A stretch of 64,000 nucleotides of DNA from contig NZ_JAJNOC010000011.1 of assembly GCF_021044825.1 (NCBI RefSeq), forward strand, positions 1 through 64,000, read 5' to 3'. Within the stretch, counting starts at the first letter, position 1, and every line of letters begins with the position of its first letter. Source of the DNA: Massilia phyllostachyos. GTDB taxonomy: Bacteria; Pseudomonadota; Gammaproteobacteria; Burkholderiales; Burkholderiaceae_D. The notes under the pieces were generated by a model, which saw only the letters and a list, made by a program, of their open reading frames with translations, ran no database searches and was not told the DNA's origin. Position numbers and translations under genes: made by a program. This document shows, piece by piece, positions 16,845-25,460 of the stretch.

Positions 16845-17419
16845 CGCGCCTCCTCCGCATTCACCTGCGCCTTGAGCTTGTCGACGTCGACTTCCTCGAC
16901 GTCGGCCTCGCGCGGCGGCCAGGCGCCGTCGCGCAGGCAGGCGATGCAGCGCACGATCTCGACCAGTCCCTGCAGCAGGAGCAGCGCGCCGGACAGCGGG
17001 ATCACCATCTTGAAGGGGTACAGCGGCGGGCCGTTGGCGGTGAGCGTGGAATGCTCGCGGATCGCGAACGATTCGGCGGCATAGGTATACCCTGCCCATA
17101 CCAGCGCCACCACGCCGGGGATGAAGAAGACGAAGTACAGGATCAGGTCCAGGCCGGCCTGCAGGCGCGGCGGGAAGAAGCTGTACAGGACGTCGCCGCG
17201 CACGTGGCCGTTCTTGGCCAGGGTATAGGCGCCGGCCGTCATGAAGGCGGCGCCGTACATCATGATCATCAGGTCGAAGGCCCAGGGATTGGGCGTGTTC
17301 AGGGCGTAGCGCGCGAACACTTCCCAGCTGATGAGGAAGGTGAGCGCCACGATCAGCCAGGAAAAGGCCTGGCCGACCAGGCTGCTGACGCGGTCGACGA
17401 AAAGGAGAATGCTCTGCAT
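16841..17419 (-). CDS. dctQ: TRAP transporter small permease DctQ
   Basis: 192 residues with four hydrophobic helices: VGQAFSWLIVALTFLISWEV, AFDLMIMMYGAAFMTAGAY, LILYFVFFIPGVVALVWAG and MVIPLSGALLLLQGLVEIV. The fingerprints RYALNTPNPWAFDLMIM and AKNGHVRGDV are typical of DctQ proteins in the mannitol/chloroaromatic group. It sits between the binding protein and DctM. A ~190-nt gap with a palindromic repeat separates it from dctP, so message levels may differ across the operon. Confidence 0.9.
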   Translation of the reverse strand: MQSILLFVDRVSSLVGQAFSWLIVALTFLISWEVFARYALNTPNPWAFDLMIMMYGAAFMTAGAYTLAKNGHVRGDVLYSFFPPRLQAGLDLILYFVFFIPGVVALVWAGYTYAAESFAIREHSTLTANGPPLYPFKMVIPLSGALLLLQGLVEIVRCIACLRDGAWPPREADVEEVDVDKLKAQVNAEEAR

Positions 17420-17477
17420 GGGGGCTCCGGTCGCGATGAGTGGCCGGTCCGCTGCCGGAAGGACCGCCACCCTCAAG

Positions 17478-17567
17478 ACCGTCGCCCCGGCGAAGGCCGG
17501 GGTCCAAGTTGCTTGCGTATCGGTAGCGCAGGCAGAAATTGGGCTCCGGCCCGCGCCGGAGCGACGG
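17478..17567. repeat. Dispersed palindromic repeat, family A copy 1
   Basis: Two arms face each other around a ~30-nt centre. The left arm reads GTCGCCCCGGCGAAGGCCGG then GGTCCAAGTT; the right arm reads AAATTGGGCTCCGGCCCGCG then CCGGAGCGAC. Each arm is itself a short hairpin, so the whole can fold into a large cruciform or RNA stem. Related copies are at 24342, 50061 and 63633. It lies between dctP and dctQ. Confidence 0.75.
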
Positions 17568-17613
17568 TTTATCGGCGAGCGGTGCGATCGGGCGGACGTA
17601 GTGTCGATGCTAG

Positions 17614-18747
17614 TTACGCCTTCGTCGGCGGCGCCTTGCGGCCGAAGTAGTGGTTGTACGCCATCCGCCGCGGATTGTTGGTGTCCATGTCCCACTTCAC
17701 CGCCCGCTCCGCGAACGCCCGCATCGACGCTTCCACCTTGCGGAACAGCGGATTGTCCGCCCCCTTCTTCTTGACCACCTCGTCCCACACCGCCAGCTGC
17801 GCCTGCAGCAGCGCGTCCGGGGTCTTGTAGAACTTGACCCCGTTGGCCGACTGCAGCTCGCGGTAGTCCTTCGAATAGCGGTCGACCGCCTTCCACGACA
17901 TGTCGGACGACGCCGCCTCCACCGCGTTCTCGATGATCGCCTTCATCTTCTGCGGCAGCGCGTTGTACTTGGTCTTGTTGAAGGTGATCTCGAACTGCTC
18001 GGAGCTCTGGTGGAAGCTTTGCAGCATGCAGATCTTCGACACGTCCGGAAAGCCCAGCACCCGGTCCGAGCTGGCGTTGTTGAATTCCGCGCCGTCGAGC
18101 AGGCCCCGGTCCATGGCCGGCACGATCTCCCCGGCCGGCAGCGCGTTCACCGCCGCGCCCATGGCCGTGAACATGTCGATGGCGAGGCCGTTGGTGCGGA
18201 ACTTCAGGCCCTTCAGGTCTTCGCGCCGGGTGATGGCCTTCTTGAACCAGCCGAGCGGCTGGGTCGGCATCGGGCCGGTGAGGAAGGAGACCACGTTGGC
18301 GCCGATCCCGTTGTACAGCTCCGCCAGCAGCTCCTTGCCGCCGCCGTACTTGTGCCAGGCCAGCACCATGTTCGCATCCATGCCGTAGGCCGGGCCCGAG
18401 GTCCACAGCGCGATCGCGCTCTGCTTGCCGTAGTTGTAGCCCATCACGCCATGGCCGCCATCGAGCGTGCCCTTGGAGACCGCGTCCAGCAGGCCGAAGG
18501 CGGGCACCACGGCGCCGGCCGGCAGCACCTCGATCTTCAGTTCGCCGCCGGTCATGTCGTTGACCTTCTTCGCGAAATCCAGCGCGTACTCGTGGAAGAT
18601 GTCCTTGCTCGGCCAGGTGCTCTGGAAGCGCATTTGCTTTGGCGTCTGGGCGACGGCGACCATCGGGACGGCCAGCGCGCTGCCGGCGGCGGCGCCCAGG
18701 AACTTCCTGCGGGTGGATTGCTTCGACTCCTTGCTTCCCTTCTTCAT
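17614..18747 (-). CDS. dctP: TRAP transporter periplasmic binding protein DctP (FcbT1-like)
   Basis: 377 residues. The N-terminus has a twin-arginine signal (STRRKFLGAAAGSALAVPMV), so the protein is probably exported folded. The mature part is a DctP-type receptor: FQSTWPSKDIFHEYALDFAK, GGELKIEVLPAGAVVPAFGL, LKGLKFRTNGLAIDMFTAMG (the family's conserved helix with its substrate-binding Arg) and ALPAGEIVPAMDRGLLDGAE. These features match the mannitol/chloroaromatic-type receptors, several of which bind 2-oxo acids or aromatic carboxylates. It is the first gene of dctP-dctQ-dctM and has an AGGAGA ribosome site. The substrate cannot be deduced from the sequence. Confidence 0.88.
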   Translation of the reverse strand: MKKGSKESKQSTRRKFLGAAAGSALAVPMVAVAQTPKQMRFQSTWPSKDIFHEYALDFAKKVNDMTGGELKIEVLPAGAVVPAFGLLDAVSKGTLDGGHGVMGYNYGKQSAIALWTSGPAYGMDANMVLAWHKYGGGKELLAELYNGIGANVVSFLTGPMPTQPLGWFKKAITRREDLKGLKFRTNGLAIDMFTAMGAAVNALPAGEIVPAMDRGLLDGAEFNNASSDRVLGFPDVSKICMLQSFHQSSEQFEITFNKTKYNALPQKMKAIIENAVEAASSDMSWKAVDRYSKDYRELQSANGVKFYKTPDALLQAQLAVWDEVVKKKGADNPLFRKVEASMRAFAERAVKWDMDTNNPRRMAYNHYFGRKAPPTKA

Positions 18748-19086
18748 CGTCTGTCTCCTGTGTCGTTGAGTGAGTGAAAAATTCCGCCATGGCTGCGTTG
18801 CCTCGTCTCGCCGTACTTACGTACTGTCTTCGACTCGGCGCCTTGCCCTGGCGGTTTTTTCACACACTCGTTGTGTGGAACTGCACTGCGGATGAGATGC
18901 ATGGGTGGATCGGTGAGCGCGGGGACTGGCTGACGGCGGGCTACCTCCTTGGAGATTTGCTATGTACGTACGCGAGCATCGGCGCGTTTTTGCGCGGTGT
19001 CAAGATGCAACTAGCGGTGGCTGGCGGCGTGTAAGCACATGGCACAAGTTTTGCTTTGAAGAAAGGGTTTTTCTTATGCAAACATC
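18748..19086. other. Divergent intergenic region with a long imperfect inverted repeat
   Basis: This 339-nt gap separates dctP (leftward) from the Cache-CheW gene (rightward). At 18774-18863 there is a ~90-bp imperfect palindrome: GTGAAAAATTCCGCCATGGC on one side, and on the other, read as its complement, GTGAAAAAACCGCCAGGGCA. The centre is GTACTTACGTAC. It may be a dispersed repeat or regulatory structure. An 86-codon frame through it looks like repeat sequence, not a gene. No clear promoter was recognised. Confidence 0.5.
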
Positions 19087-21609
19087 ATGAACCACGAACC
19101 CGAGAACCCGCTGGTGGAGACCTTCCTGGCCTACATGCCGGATGTGATGCGGCGCCAGGCGGCGCTGCACGAACTGCACCAGAGCTGGCGCCTGATCGAG
19201 GCGTCCGCAAAAATGAACTGCCCCGCCGAAGCCCGCCTGCTGCTGCCCGCGGTGCAGGCCACCCGCACCGATCTGGTGCAGCTGGAGCGCGACCTGGTCG
19301 CCAACATGGTCCACGAACGGGTGGCCCAGGTGCTGGGCGAAGCCGCCACGCGCGCCCAGTACGCGCTCGACCTCCTGGTGCGCAACCTGTTCGAGCGCAC
19401 CGCCGACGTCGGCTTCCTCGCGGCCGATCTCGACCTGTGCCGCTTCGTCGCCGGCGAGACGCCGGACCGCACTGTCGCCGAACGCCGCCTCGGCGCCTAT
19501 CGCGACAAGTACACGGTCTACGACGATATCCTGCTGCTTGCTCCCGACGGCGCGGTGCTGGCGCAGGCCGATACTGCGGGACGGATCGACGTCAGCCACG
19601 ATCCGCTGGTCGCCGCCACCCTGGCGGCCCCCGGCTACCTCGAAACCTTCCGCGCCAGCGACCTGCGGCCCGGCCAGGCGCGCGCCCTGCTCTATTCGCA
19701 GGCCATGCGCGCACCCGATGGCGGCGCGCCGATCGGCGTGCTGGTGCTGAGCTTTCGCTTCGAGCACGAGCTCGCTGCGATCTTCCGGGCCTACGGCGAC
19801 CCGGACGGCCGCGCCAACATGCTGCTGCTCGACGCCGACGACCGCGTCGTCAGCAGCGCCGATCCGCTGTGGGTCGCGCCAGGCGTGCGGGTGCCGGTGC
19901 AGCTCGCGGGCAGCACGCGCATGTTCGCGGGCCGCGAATACCTGGTCAGCACCTTCGCTTCCAGTGGCTACCAGGGCTATCCCGGCCCGGCCGGCTGGAA
20001 GACCCAGGTCATGGCGCCGCTCGACCTGGCCTTCCGCGGCAGCCGCGACGCCTTCGAGGTCGCGCCCGGCATGCTGCAAGGCCTGCTCTCGCACGCCCAC
20101 ACCTTCAACCCGGCGCTGCACGCCCTGATGTCCTCGGTGCTGGGCGCCACCCAGGCGATCAAGCGCATCGTCTGGAACGGCAAGATCACGGGCAGCCTGG
20201 CCGTCGCCAACGAAATCCATGACAACAACCGCGACAACAGCCGCCTGAACCCCGTGCTCGACCAGATCACCGAGACCGGCGAGCGCAGCGACACCGCCTT
20301 CTCGCAATCGATCGAGGGCCTGTACCAGACCGTGCTGGCCTCGAGCCTGCAGGCCGCCGCCTTCACCGCCCAGCTGCTGGTCGACATGCTCGACCGCAGC
20401 CTGTACGAGCGCGCCAACGATTGCCGCTGGTGGGCGCTGGCCGGCCAGCTGCGCCAGGCGCTGGCGGGCGGCGGCGAAGAGGAACAGGCGGGGCTCAAGG
20501 ACCTGCTCGACCACATCAACGGCCTGTACACCGTGTACAGCCGCATTGTCGTCTACGACCGCGCCGGCAGGATCGTGGCCAGCACCGGCGCGCAGGACAT
20601 CGTCGGCAGCCACATCGCCGGCGACACCCTGCGCGCCGTGGCCGGCCTGCGCAGCGAGATGGACCATTACGTCGAGCCCTTCGGCGCGTCGAACCTCTAT
20701 GACGGCCGCCCGACCTTCATCTACCACGCGGCGATCCGCCATCCCGAGCGCGAAGCGAGCGTCGTCGGCGGTATCGGCATCGTGTTCGACAGCGCCGTCG
20801 AGCTGCGCAATATGCTGGAGAGCGGCGTGGCAGGCCGCGCCAATATGCACGCATTCCTGGTAAGCCCGGACGGCCGGGTGCTGTGCGGCACAGACTCCCA
20901 CCGGCCCGCCGGCGCCATCCTGCCGCTCGCGCGCGAACTGTTCGACACGGCGGTGGAACACGGCCGCGCGGCCCGCATCGTGACGCACGGCGGCCAGTAC
21001 TGCGTCGCCGCCTGTGCGCGCGCCGATGGCTATCGCGAGTTCCGTTCGACGCCGGGGCGCGAGCAGCCGGTGCTGTCGGTGCTGCTGCAATCCTTCGGCC
21101 CCGAGCGCTCGCCGGCCGAGCTGGCGGCGCAGGGCGGCCAGGTGCGGGTGCGCACGGCGCACGAGCACGGACGCGACTACGCCCTGTTCCACGCCGGCGG
21201 CGCACTCATGGCGCTCGATGCCGCCGCGGTGGTCGAGGCCGTGCCGGCTGCGCGCGTGAAGCGCACGCCCGGCTCCGGCGGCGCGCGCATCGGCGTGCTC
21301 GACGTCGACGCGGACAAGGGGCGCCGCCCTTTCGTCTGGGTGTTCGACCTGGCCGCCCTGCTCGCGCAGCGCGCCGCGGCGCCGCGCCTTGACGGCCAGG
21401 TAATCCTGGTGCGCCACGCCGCGGCGACCGTCGGGCTGCTGGTGGACGACGTGCATTCGGTGCAGCGCTTCGCTCCCGAGGCGTCGAGTCCGACCGGCCT
21501 GGGCGAGGCCGGCCTGTGCACGGGGCTGATCCAGGCCAACGGCGGCGAGCTGCTGATCCAGGAGCTCAGCGCCGGGCGCCTCCTGCAGGCGGTGCAGGCG
21601 ATGGCGTAG
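19087..21609 (+). CDS. Soluble Cache-domain protein with C-terminal CheW domain
   Basis: 840 residues with no signal peptide and no transmembrane segment. The N-terminal part is helical, then a Cache-like fold (YTVYDDILLLAPDGAVLAQA, followed by PIGVLVLSFRFEHEL). A middle helical region (KITGSLAVANEIHDNNRDNS) and a second Cache-like unit follow (YTVYSRIVVYDRAGRIVAST, VVGGIGIVFDSAVELRNML). Residues ~695-840 are a CheW/CheA-regulatory SH3-like domain (GRDYALFHAGGALMALDAAA, FVWVFDLAALL, VILVRHAAATVGLLVDDVHS). Cache domains usually sit in the periplasm of membrane receptors; here the protein appears cytosolic and would deliver a signal to a chemotaxis-type array through its CheW end. It stands alone, divergent from the TRAP operon, with which it may share a ligand. 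Confidence 0.8.
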   Translation: MNHEPENPLVETFLAYMPDVMRRQAALHELHQSWRLIEASAKMNCPAEARLLLPAVQATRTDLVQLERDLVANMVHERVAQVLGEAATRAQYALDLLVRNLFERTADVGFLAADLDLCRFVAGETPDRTVAERRLGAYRDKYTVYDDILLLAPDGAVLAQADTAGRIDVSHDPLVAATLAAPGYLETFRASDLRPGQARALLYSQAMRAPDGGAPIGVLVLSFRFEHELAAIFRAYGDPDGRANMLLLDADDRVVSSADPLWVAPGVRVPVQLAGSTRMFAGREYLVSTFASSGYQGYPGPAGWKTQVMAPLDLAFRGSRDAFEVAPGMLQGLLSHAHTFNPALHALMSSVLGATQAIKRIVWNGKITGSLAVANEIHDNNRDNSRLNPVLDQITETGERSDTAFSQSIEGLYQTVLASSLQAAAFTAQLLVDMLDRSLYERANDCRWWALAGQLRQALAGGGEEEQAGLKDLLDHINGLYTVYSRIVVYDRAGRIVASTGAQDIVGSHIAGDTLRAVAGLRSEMDHYVEPFGASNLYDGRPTFIYHAAIRHPEREASVVGGIGIVFDSAVELRNMLESGVAGRANMHAFLVSPDGRVLCGTDSHRPAGAILPLARELFDTAVEHGRAARIVTHGGQYCVAACARADGYREFRSTPGREQPVLSVLLQSFGPERSPAELAAQGGQVRVRTAHEHGRDYALFHAGGALMALDAAAVVEAVPAARVKRTPGSGGARIGVLDVDADKGRRPFVWVFDLAALLAQRAAAPRLDGQVILVRHAAATVGLLVDDVHSVQRFAPEASSPTGLGEAGLCTGLIQANGGELLIQELSAGRLLQAVQAMA

Positions 21610-21762
21610 CCGGCCGGGGCGCACGGGGGCGGCGCGTCACAAATCGCGGCTGACAAGCGCGGGCGGCGCGCGTACACTGCTGCGACTGCCTGTCACATGA
21701 CGCCCGGCGATTGGTATTTCCTGGCGGCATCTTAACAGGCTACTACTTCCAACGTAGTCGAT

Positions 21763-22854
21763 ATGGACAGCAGCGACGCCGACAACCACCCCCTTCCGAC
21801 TTCCGCCCTAGCGACAGCCTTCCTGGCCTTGCGCGAAGCGGTGCTGGCGCAGTGGTCGGCGCGCGTCATGGCCGGGATCCCGTCCGCGCAGCGCCTCGGC
21901 GCGCCGGCGCTGGCCGCCGCCATGCCCCTGCTCTACGACCATATCGCGCATGCGCTGCAGGCGGGCGCGCCAGGCGCCTTCGCCGCCGCCCGCGAACAGG
22001 CCACGCTGTCCGACTACGGCCCGGACGAACTGATTCACGAGCTGCAGATCTTCCGCGATGTCCTGTTCGCCGCCGCCGGCGCACGCGGCCTGGCCCTGAG
22101 CAAGCGCGATGCGGAGCTGATCGGGCGCTCGATCGAGGACGCCGAACGCGACGCCATCCACGGCTACGACGCGGTCGGCCGCCAGGCCAAGGAAACCTTC
22201 ATCGCCGCCCTGTCGCACGACCTGCGCAATCCCCTGCACGTGGCCAGCGCATCGGCCCAGCTGATCCAGCTGAAGACGAGCGACCCCGGCATCACCAACC
22301 TGGCCAAGCGCATCAGCGCCAAGCTGGCCGAGACCGACGCCATGATCCAGAGCCTGCTGGACGCCGCCGTCTCGGAGGCCAGGCAGAAACTGACCTTGCA
22401 GCTGGCGCAGGTCGACATCATGGCGCTGATCGAGGAAGTGTGCGGCGACCTGCCCATGGTCGGGCAGCGGGTCCGGGTCGAAGGCGACGCCGTGAAGGGC
22501 TGGTGGTGCCGCGGCTCGCTCAAGCGCGTGCTCGAGAACCTGGTGTCGAATGCGCGCAAGTACGGCGACAGCGCGCAGGCGATCACGGTGACGGTCAGCC
22601 AGGCCGACGGCAGCATGCTGCTGGCGGTCCACAACGAAGGCCGGCCGATTCCGGCCGCCGACCTGCGGCGCATGTGCCGCGGCTTCCAGCGCATCGAAGA
22701 CGTGCGGGTCAAGGGCTGGGAGCTGGGCCTGCCCTATGTGCAGGCGGTGGCGGAGAGCCACGGCGGCAGCCTCGCCGTGGACAGCGCGGAGGGACGCGGC
22801 ACCACCTTCACGGTGAAGGTGCCGGTCGATGCGCGTCCCCATGTGGGCAGCTAG
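21763..22854 (+). CDS. Cytosolic sensor histidine kinase with RsbRD-like N-terminal domain
   Basis: 363 residues, no membrane helix. Residues ~15-130 form a four-helix RsbRD/RsbU-like sensor domain (LREAVLAQWSARVMAGIPSA, YGPDELIHELQIFRDVLF). The HisKA motif is FIAALSHDLRNPLHVASASA (His acceptor) and HATPase_c has VLENLVSNARKYGD (N box) and GGSLAVDSAEGRGTTFTVKV. The usual GxGLGL box is altered to KGWELGLPYVQAV, and the G1 box is weak (VHNEGRPI), so activity may be low or unusual. No receiver gene adjoins it. Its stop codon is interlocked with that of the convergent LuxR-type gene. Confidence 0.85.
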   Translation: MDSSDADNHPLPTSALATAFLALREAVLAQWSARVMAGIPSAQRLGAPALAAAMPLLYDHIAHALQAGAPGAFAAAREQATLSDYGPDELIHELQIFRDVLFAAAGARGLALSKRDAELIGRSIEDAERDAIHGYDAVGRQAKETFIAALSHDLRNPLHVASASAQLIQLKTSDPGITNLAKRISAKLAETDAMIQSLLDAAVSEARQKLTLQLAQVDIMALIEEVCGDLPMVGQRVRVEGDAVKGWWCRGSLKRVLENLVSNARKYGDSAQAITVTVSQADGSMLLAVHNEGRPIPAADLRRMCRGFQRIEDVRVKGWELGLPYVQAVAESHGGSLAVDSAEGRGTTFTVKVPVDARPHVGS

Positions 22855-24293
22855 ATCAGCCCGAGCGTCAGGCCCTTCAGCGTGGCCGCCGTGCGCGTCG
22901 AGCATTCCAGCTTGCGGAAGATGCTCTCGACGTGGGTGCGCACGGTCGAGGGGCTGATCCCCAGCGCGCGCGCGACTTCCTTGTTGCTCTCGCCAAGGCT
23001 CAGGCGCCGCAGCACCGCCGTCTCGCGTTCGGACAGCAGCTTCCTGTGCTGCGCCACCGGCCTGGCCGCTTCATACGCGCTGCCTTCCGCGGCGGCGGCC
23101 ACCATCTCCACCGCCTGGACGTCGAAGCGTCCGGCGGCCGCTTCCTGCGCCAGGATGCGCGCCGCCTCGGATGCTTCGCAGGCCACGCGCCAGGGACGCG
23201 GCATGCGCAGGGCCGCGTAGGCGGAGGCCGCCCCGAGGATCCGCTGCGCCATGGTCAGCGTGCCGGCGTCGAGGTCGCGGTGGTAGCCGCTGCCGTCCAG
23301 GCGTTCGTAGGCGTGCGAGGCCAGCGTGGCCTCCAGCCGCAGCGAAGGGATCTGTACCCCGGCGCGCGCCGTCCAGTAAGGCACCAGCCGCACCTTTTCC
23401 CAGTCGGCGCCTCCGAGCTTGCCGGGACGTTGCCAGACCGCGTTCGGCACCGCGGCGCGGCCGATGCCGTGGATCAGGGCGGCGCGGCCCAGGCAAGCCT
23501 GCTGCGCCTCCGGCAGCCCGGCCAGCGCCGCGGCGCGTTCGGCCAGGCCCGCCACCCGGCGCGAGTAGCCCAGCAGCCAGGGAAGCTTCAGCTCGATCAT
23601 GTCGGCCACGATGCTCAAGGGGACGCGCTCGCGCAGGGCCGGAACCTGCGCCGGACAGGGCGGCGCCTCCAGCGCGGCCAGCCACGCTCCGGCATGCGCC
23701 GCCAGCAGGCGCGCCAGCGCGGCCGGATATGTTTTATCCGCGCGCGCGCCGATCATGCGCAGCGCCTCCTCGATGCCATGGGCGCGCGCCAGCACTTCCA
23801 GGTCGCTGGCCAGGTTGGTGTAGTAGACCAGGCGCGGAATGTCCGCATCCGTCAGGCGCTCCGGCATGCCGCCGCCGTCGTAGTGCTCCCAGACGCGCCG
23901 CAGACCGGTCTCGACCTCGATCGGCAGACCCATGGCCTGGGCGATGGCGCCGGAGACCTCGCAGTGGATGCGCGCCAGCGGCGCCACGCTGGTGAAGCTC
24001 ATCCTGGTCCCCTGCGGCAGGGTCTGGGTCAGCATCGCGTCGCGCCCGGCGACGTCGTCCCCCAGCAGGGCCGTGAAGCCGCTGGCATTGGCGGTGCAGC
24101 CGGACCAGCGCAGCAAGGTCACCAGCCGCACGTGGGCGCAGGCGCCGGCCGGCGCGCCGTCCTGCAGCGCCAGGCGCTCGGCCAGGATCGCCGTCCGGAT
24201 CGACTGGTCGGTGGGCTGGCCCATGCTCAGGTCGCCTACCATGGCCAGCACTTGCACGGCTTCTTCGACGGTGACGGTGTGGTCTGGATGCAT
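22851..24293 (-). CDS. LuxR-type regulator with tandem degenerate HD-GYP domains
   Basis: 480 residues from the ATG at 24293. The C-terminus is a LuxR/NarL helix-turn-helix (LLSERETAVLRRLSLGESNK, ALGISPSTVRTHVESIFRKL). Before it are two HD-GYP-like modules. The first ends in WEHYDGGGMPERLTDADIPR; the second has RAALIHGIGRAAVPNAVWQR and ASHAYERLDGSGYHRDL. The metal-binding HD pair of the second module is HG and the first lacks a recognisable pair, so catalysis is unlikely while nucleotide or ligand binding remains possible. The protein could be a transcription factor that senses a cyclic dinucleotide or another ligand. Its TAG shares the palindromic CTAG with the stop of the histidine kinase gene opposite. 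Confidence 0.82.
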   Translation of the reverse strand: MHPDHTVTVEEAVQVLAMVGDLSMGQPTDQSIRTAILAERLALQDGAPAGACAHVRLVTLLRWSGCTANASGFTALLGDDVAGRDAMLTQTLPQGTRMSFTSVAPLARIHCEVSGAIAQAMGLPIEVETGLRRVWEHYDGGGMPERLTDADIPRLVYYTNLASDLEVLARAHGIEEALRMIGARADKTYPAALARLLAAHAGAWLAALEAPPCPAQVPALRERVPLSIVADMIELKLPWLLGYSRRVAGLAERAAALAGLPEAQQACLGRAALIHGIGRAAVPNAVWQRPGKLGGADWEKVRLVPYWTARAGVQIPSLRLEATLASHAYERLDGSGYHRDLDAGTLTMAQRILGAASAYAALRMPRPWRVACEASEAARILAQEAAAGRFDVQAVEMVAAAAEGSAYEAARPVAQHRKLLSERETAVLRRLSLGESNKEVARALGISPSTVRTHVESIFRKLECSTRTAATLKGLTLGLI

Positions 24294-24341
24294 TGCTGAA
24301 CTGTAGAGCAGAAGCGCAGGTGGATCAACAGGCCGCTGTGA

Positions 24342-24426
24342 GACCGTCGCACCGGCGCAGGCCGGCGCCCAAGTTTGCGCTGCCAGGACGCTTGCCAACT
24401 TGGGTTCCGGCCTGCGCCGGAACGAC
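24342..24426. repeat. Dispersed palindromic repeat, family A copy 2
   Basis: Left arm GACCGTCGCACCGGCGCAGG then CCGGCGCCCAAGTT; right arm AACTTGGGTTCCGGCCTGCG then CCGGAACGAC, with ~20 nt between. Same organisation as the copy at 17478. It fills the 152-nt gap between the LuxR-type gene start and the GMC gene stop. Confidence 0.78.
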
Positions 24427-24445
24427 GCCGATTGGCGTCGATGGC

Positions 24446-25432
24446 TCAGATGCGGTGCGCGGCCCTGATCAGGTCCGCCGCCCGCTCGCCGATCACCACG
24501 CACGGCGCCATCGTGTTCCCCGTCGTGATGCGCGGCATGATCGAGGCGTCCGCGATGCGCAGCCGGTCGACGCCGTAGACCCGCAGCCGCGCGTCCACCA
24601 CCGACATCGCATCGCGTCCCATCTTCGCGGTGCAGGACTGGTGCCAGTAGGTGACGGCGCCGTTGCGGATGTACTGCTCCATCGCTTCCCGTCCGAGCTT
24701 GCCCGGCATGCGCTCGCCCTTCACCAGTCGGCCGAAGGCGGGGGCGTTGCCCAGTTCGCGGCACAGCGCGACGTTGGCCAGGGCCGCGCGCATGTCGTCG
24801 GGGTCGGACAGGGTATTGGCGCGGATGATCATGGCGTCCTTCGCATCGGGCCCGGACAGCAGCAACTCTCCGCGGCTCTTCGGCTGCGCCAGGCCCGCGA
24901 ACATGGTCCAGCCGTGTTCCGGCACGCCGCGCGCCGCGTTCTCCGCGCTCGGCACCGGGAACTCGACCTGGCAATGCAGCATGTCGGGCGCATCGAGGCG
25001 CGGGTCGCTCTTCCAGTACAGCGTCGCCTCCGAACCGCCGCTGCCGACCTGCTGCGGCGCGGCGTATTCCCAGATGCAGTCGAACGAGATGCTCGAGCCG
25101 CCGCCCAGCACCTTGCCCATGTTCATGGGGATGGCGCGGCCGTTCAGGTGCGGGTTCGGTTCCGCCATGAAGGCCCAGTCGCGCTCCGTGCCGAGGTTGA
25201 GCGGCCACTGCGCGGGTTCGCGCACGCTCGCCACATCGTCGCGGCCGCCGGCTTCCAGCAGCAGGACCTGGACCTCGGGGTTCTCGGCCAGGCGTGCCGC
25301 GACGACGGAGCCGGCAGACCCGGCGCCGCAGACGATGAAGTCATAGTGGCTGCGCAGCGCGGCGCGGCGCGCGGCCTGGTTGCGGCGGACGGCGTGCGCG
25401 ACATCGGGGGCGTCGTGGTGGAGTGTGTTCAT
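24446..25432 (-). CDS. GMC oxidoreductase remnant with a large internal in-frame deletion
   Basis: 328 residues, where GMC oxidoreductases usually have about 530-560. The N-terminal FAD site is intact (YDFIVCGAGSAGSVVAARLA, VLLLEAGG, MGKVLGGGSSI), and so is the C-terminal portion (LYWKSDPRLDAPDMLHCQVE, NTLSDPDDMRAAL, YWHQSCTAKMG with the catalytic His, LRIADASIMPRITTGNTMAP). Between residues ~115 and 117 the sequence jumps from the GGSS loop straight to the SFDCIWEY segment normally found some 200 residues later. Much of the FAD and substrate domain is therefore missing, and the enzyme is very likely inactive. The frame stays open, which points to a clean recent deletion. It lies 28 nt behind the SDR gene. 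Confidence 0.8.
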   Translation of the reverse strand: MNTLHHDAPDVAHAVRRNQAARRAALRSHYDFIVCGAGSAGSVVAARLAENPEVQVLLLEAGGRDDVASVREPAQWPLNLGTERDWAFMAEPNPHLNGRAIPMNMGKVLGGGSSISFDCIWEYAAPQQVGSGGSEATLYWKSDPRLDAPDMLHCQVEFPVPSAENAARGVPEHGWTMFAGLAQPKSRGELLLSGPDAKDAMIIRANTLSDPDDMRAALANVALCRELGNAPAFGRLVKGERMPGKLGREAMEQYIRNGAVTYWHQSCTAKMGRDAMSVVDARLRVYGVDRLRIADASIMPRITTGNTMAPCVVIGERAADLIRAAHRI

Positions 25433-25460
25433 GGTCGGATACCTCGTGGATGGGGACTGC

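Noticed and set aside
18774..19034. 86-codon frame upstream of the Cache-CheW gene
   Set aside because: It runs through the imperfect palindrome and has no ribosome site or domain; the sequence looks like repeat DNA.
19000..21624. 874-residue open frame opposite the Cache-CheW gene
   Set aside because: Low-complexity antisense composition; the plus-strand frame has coherent Cache and CheW domains.
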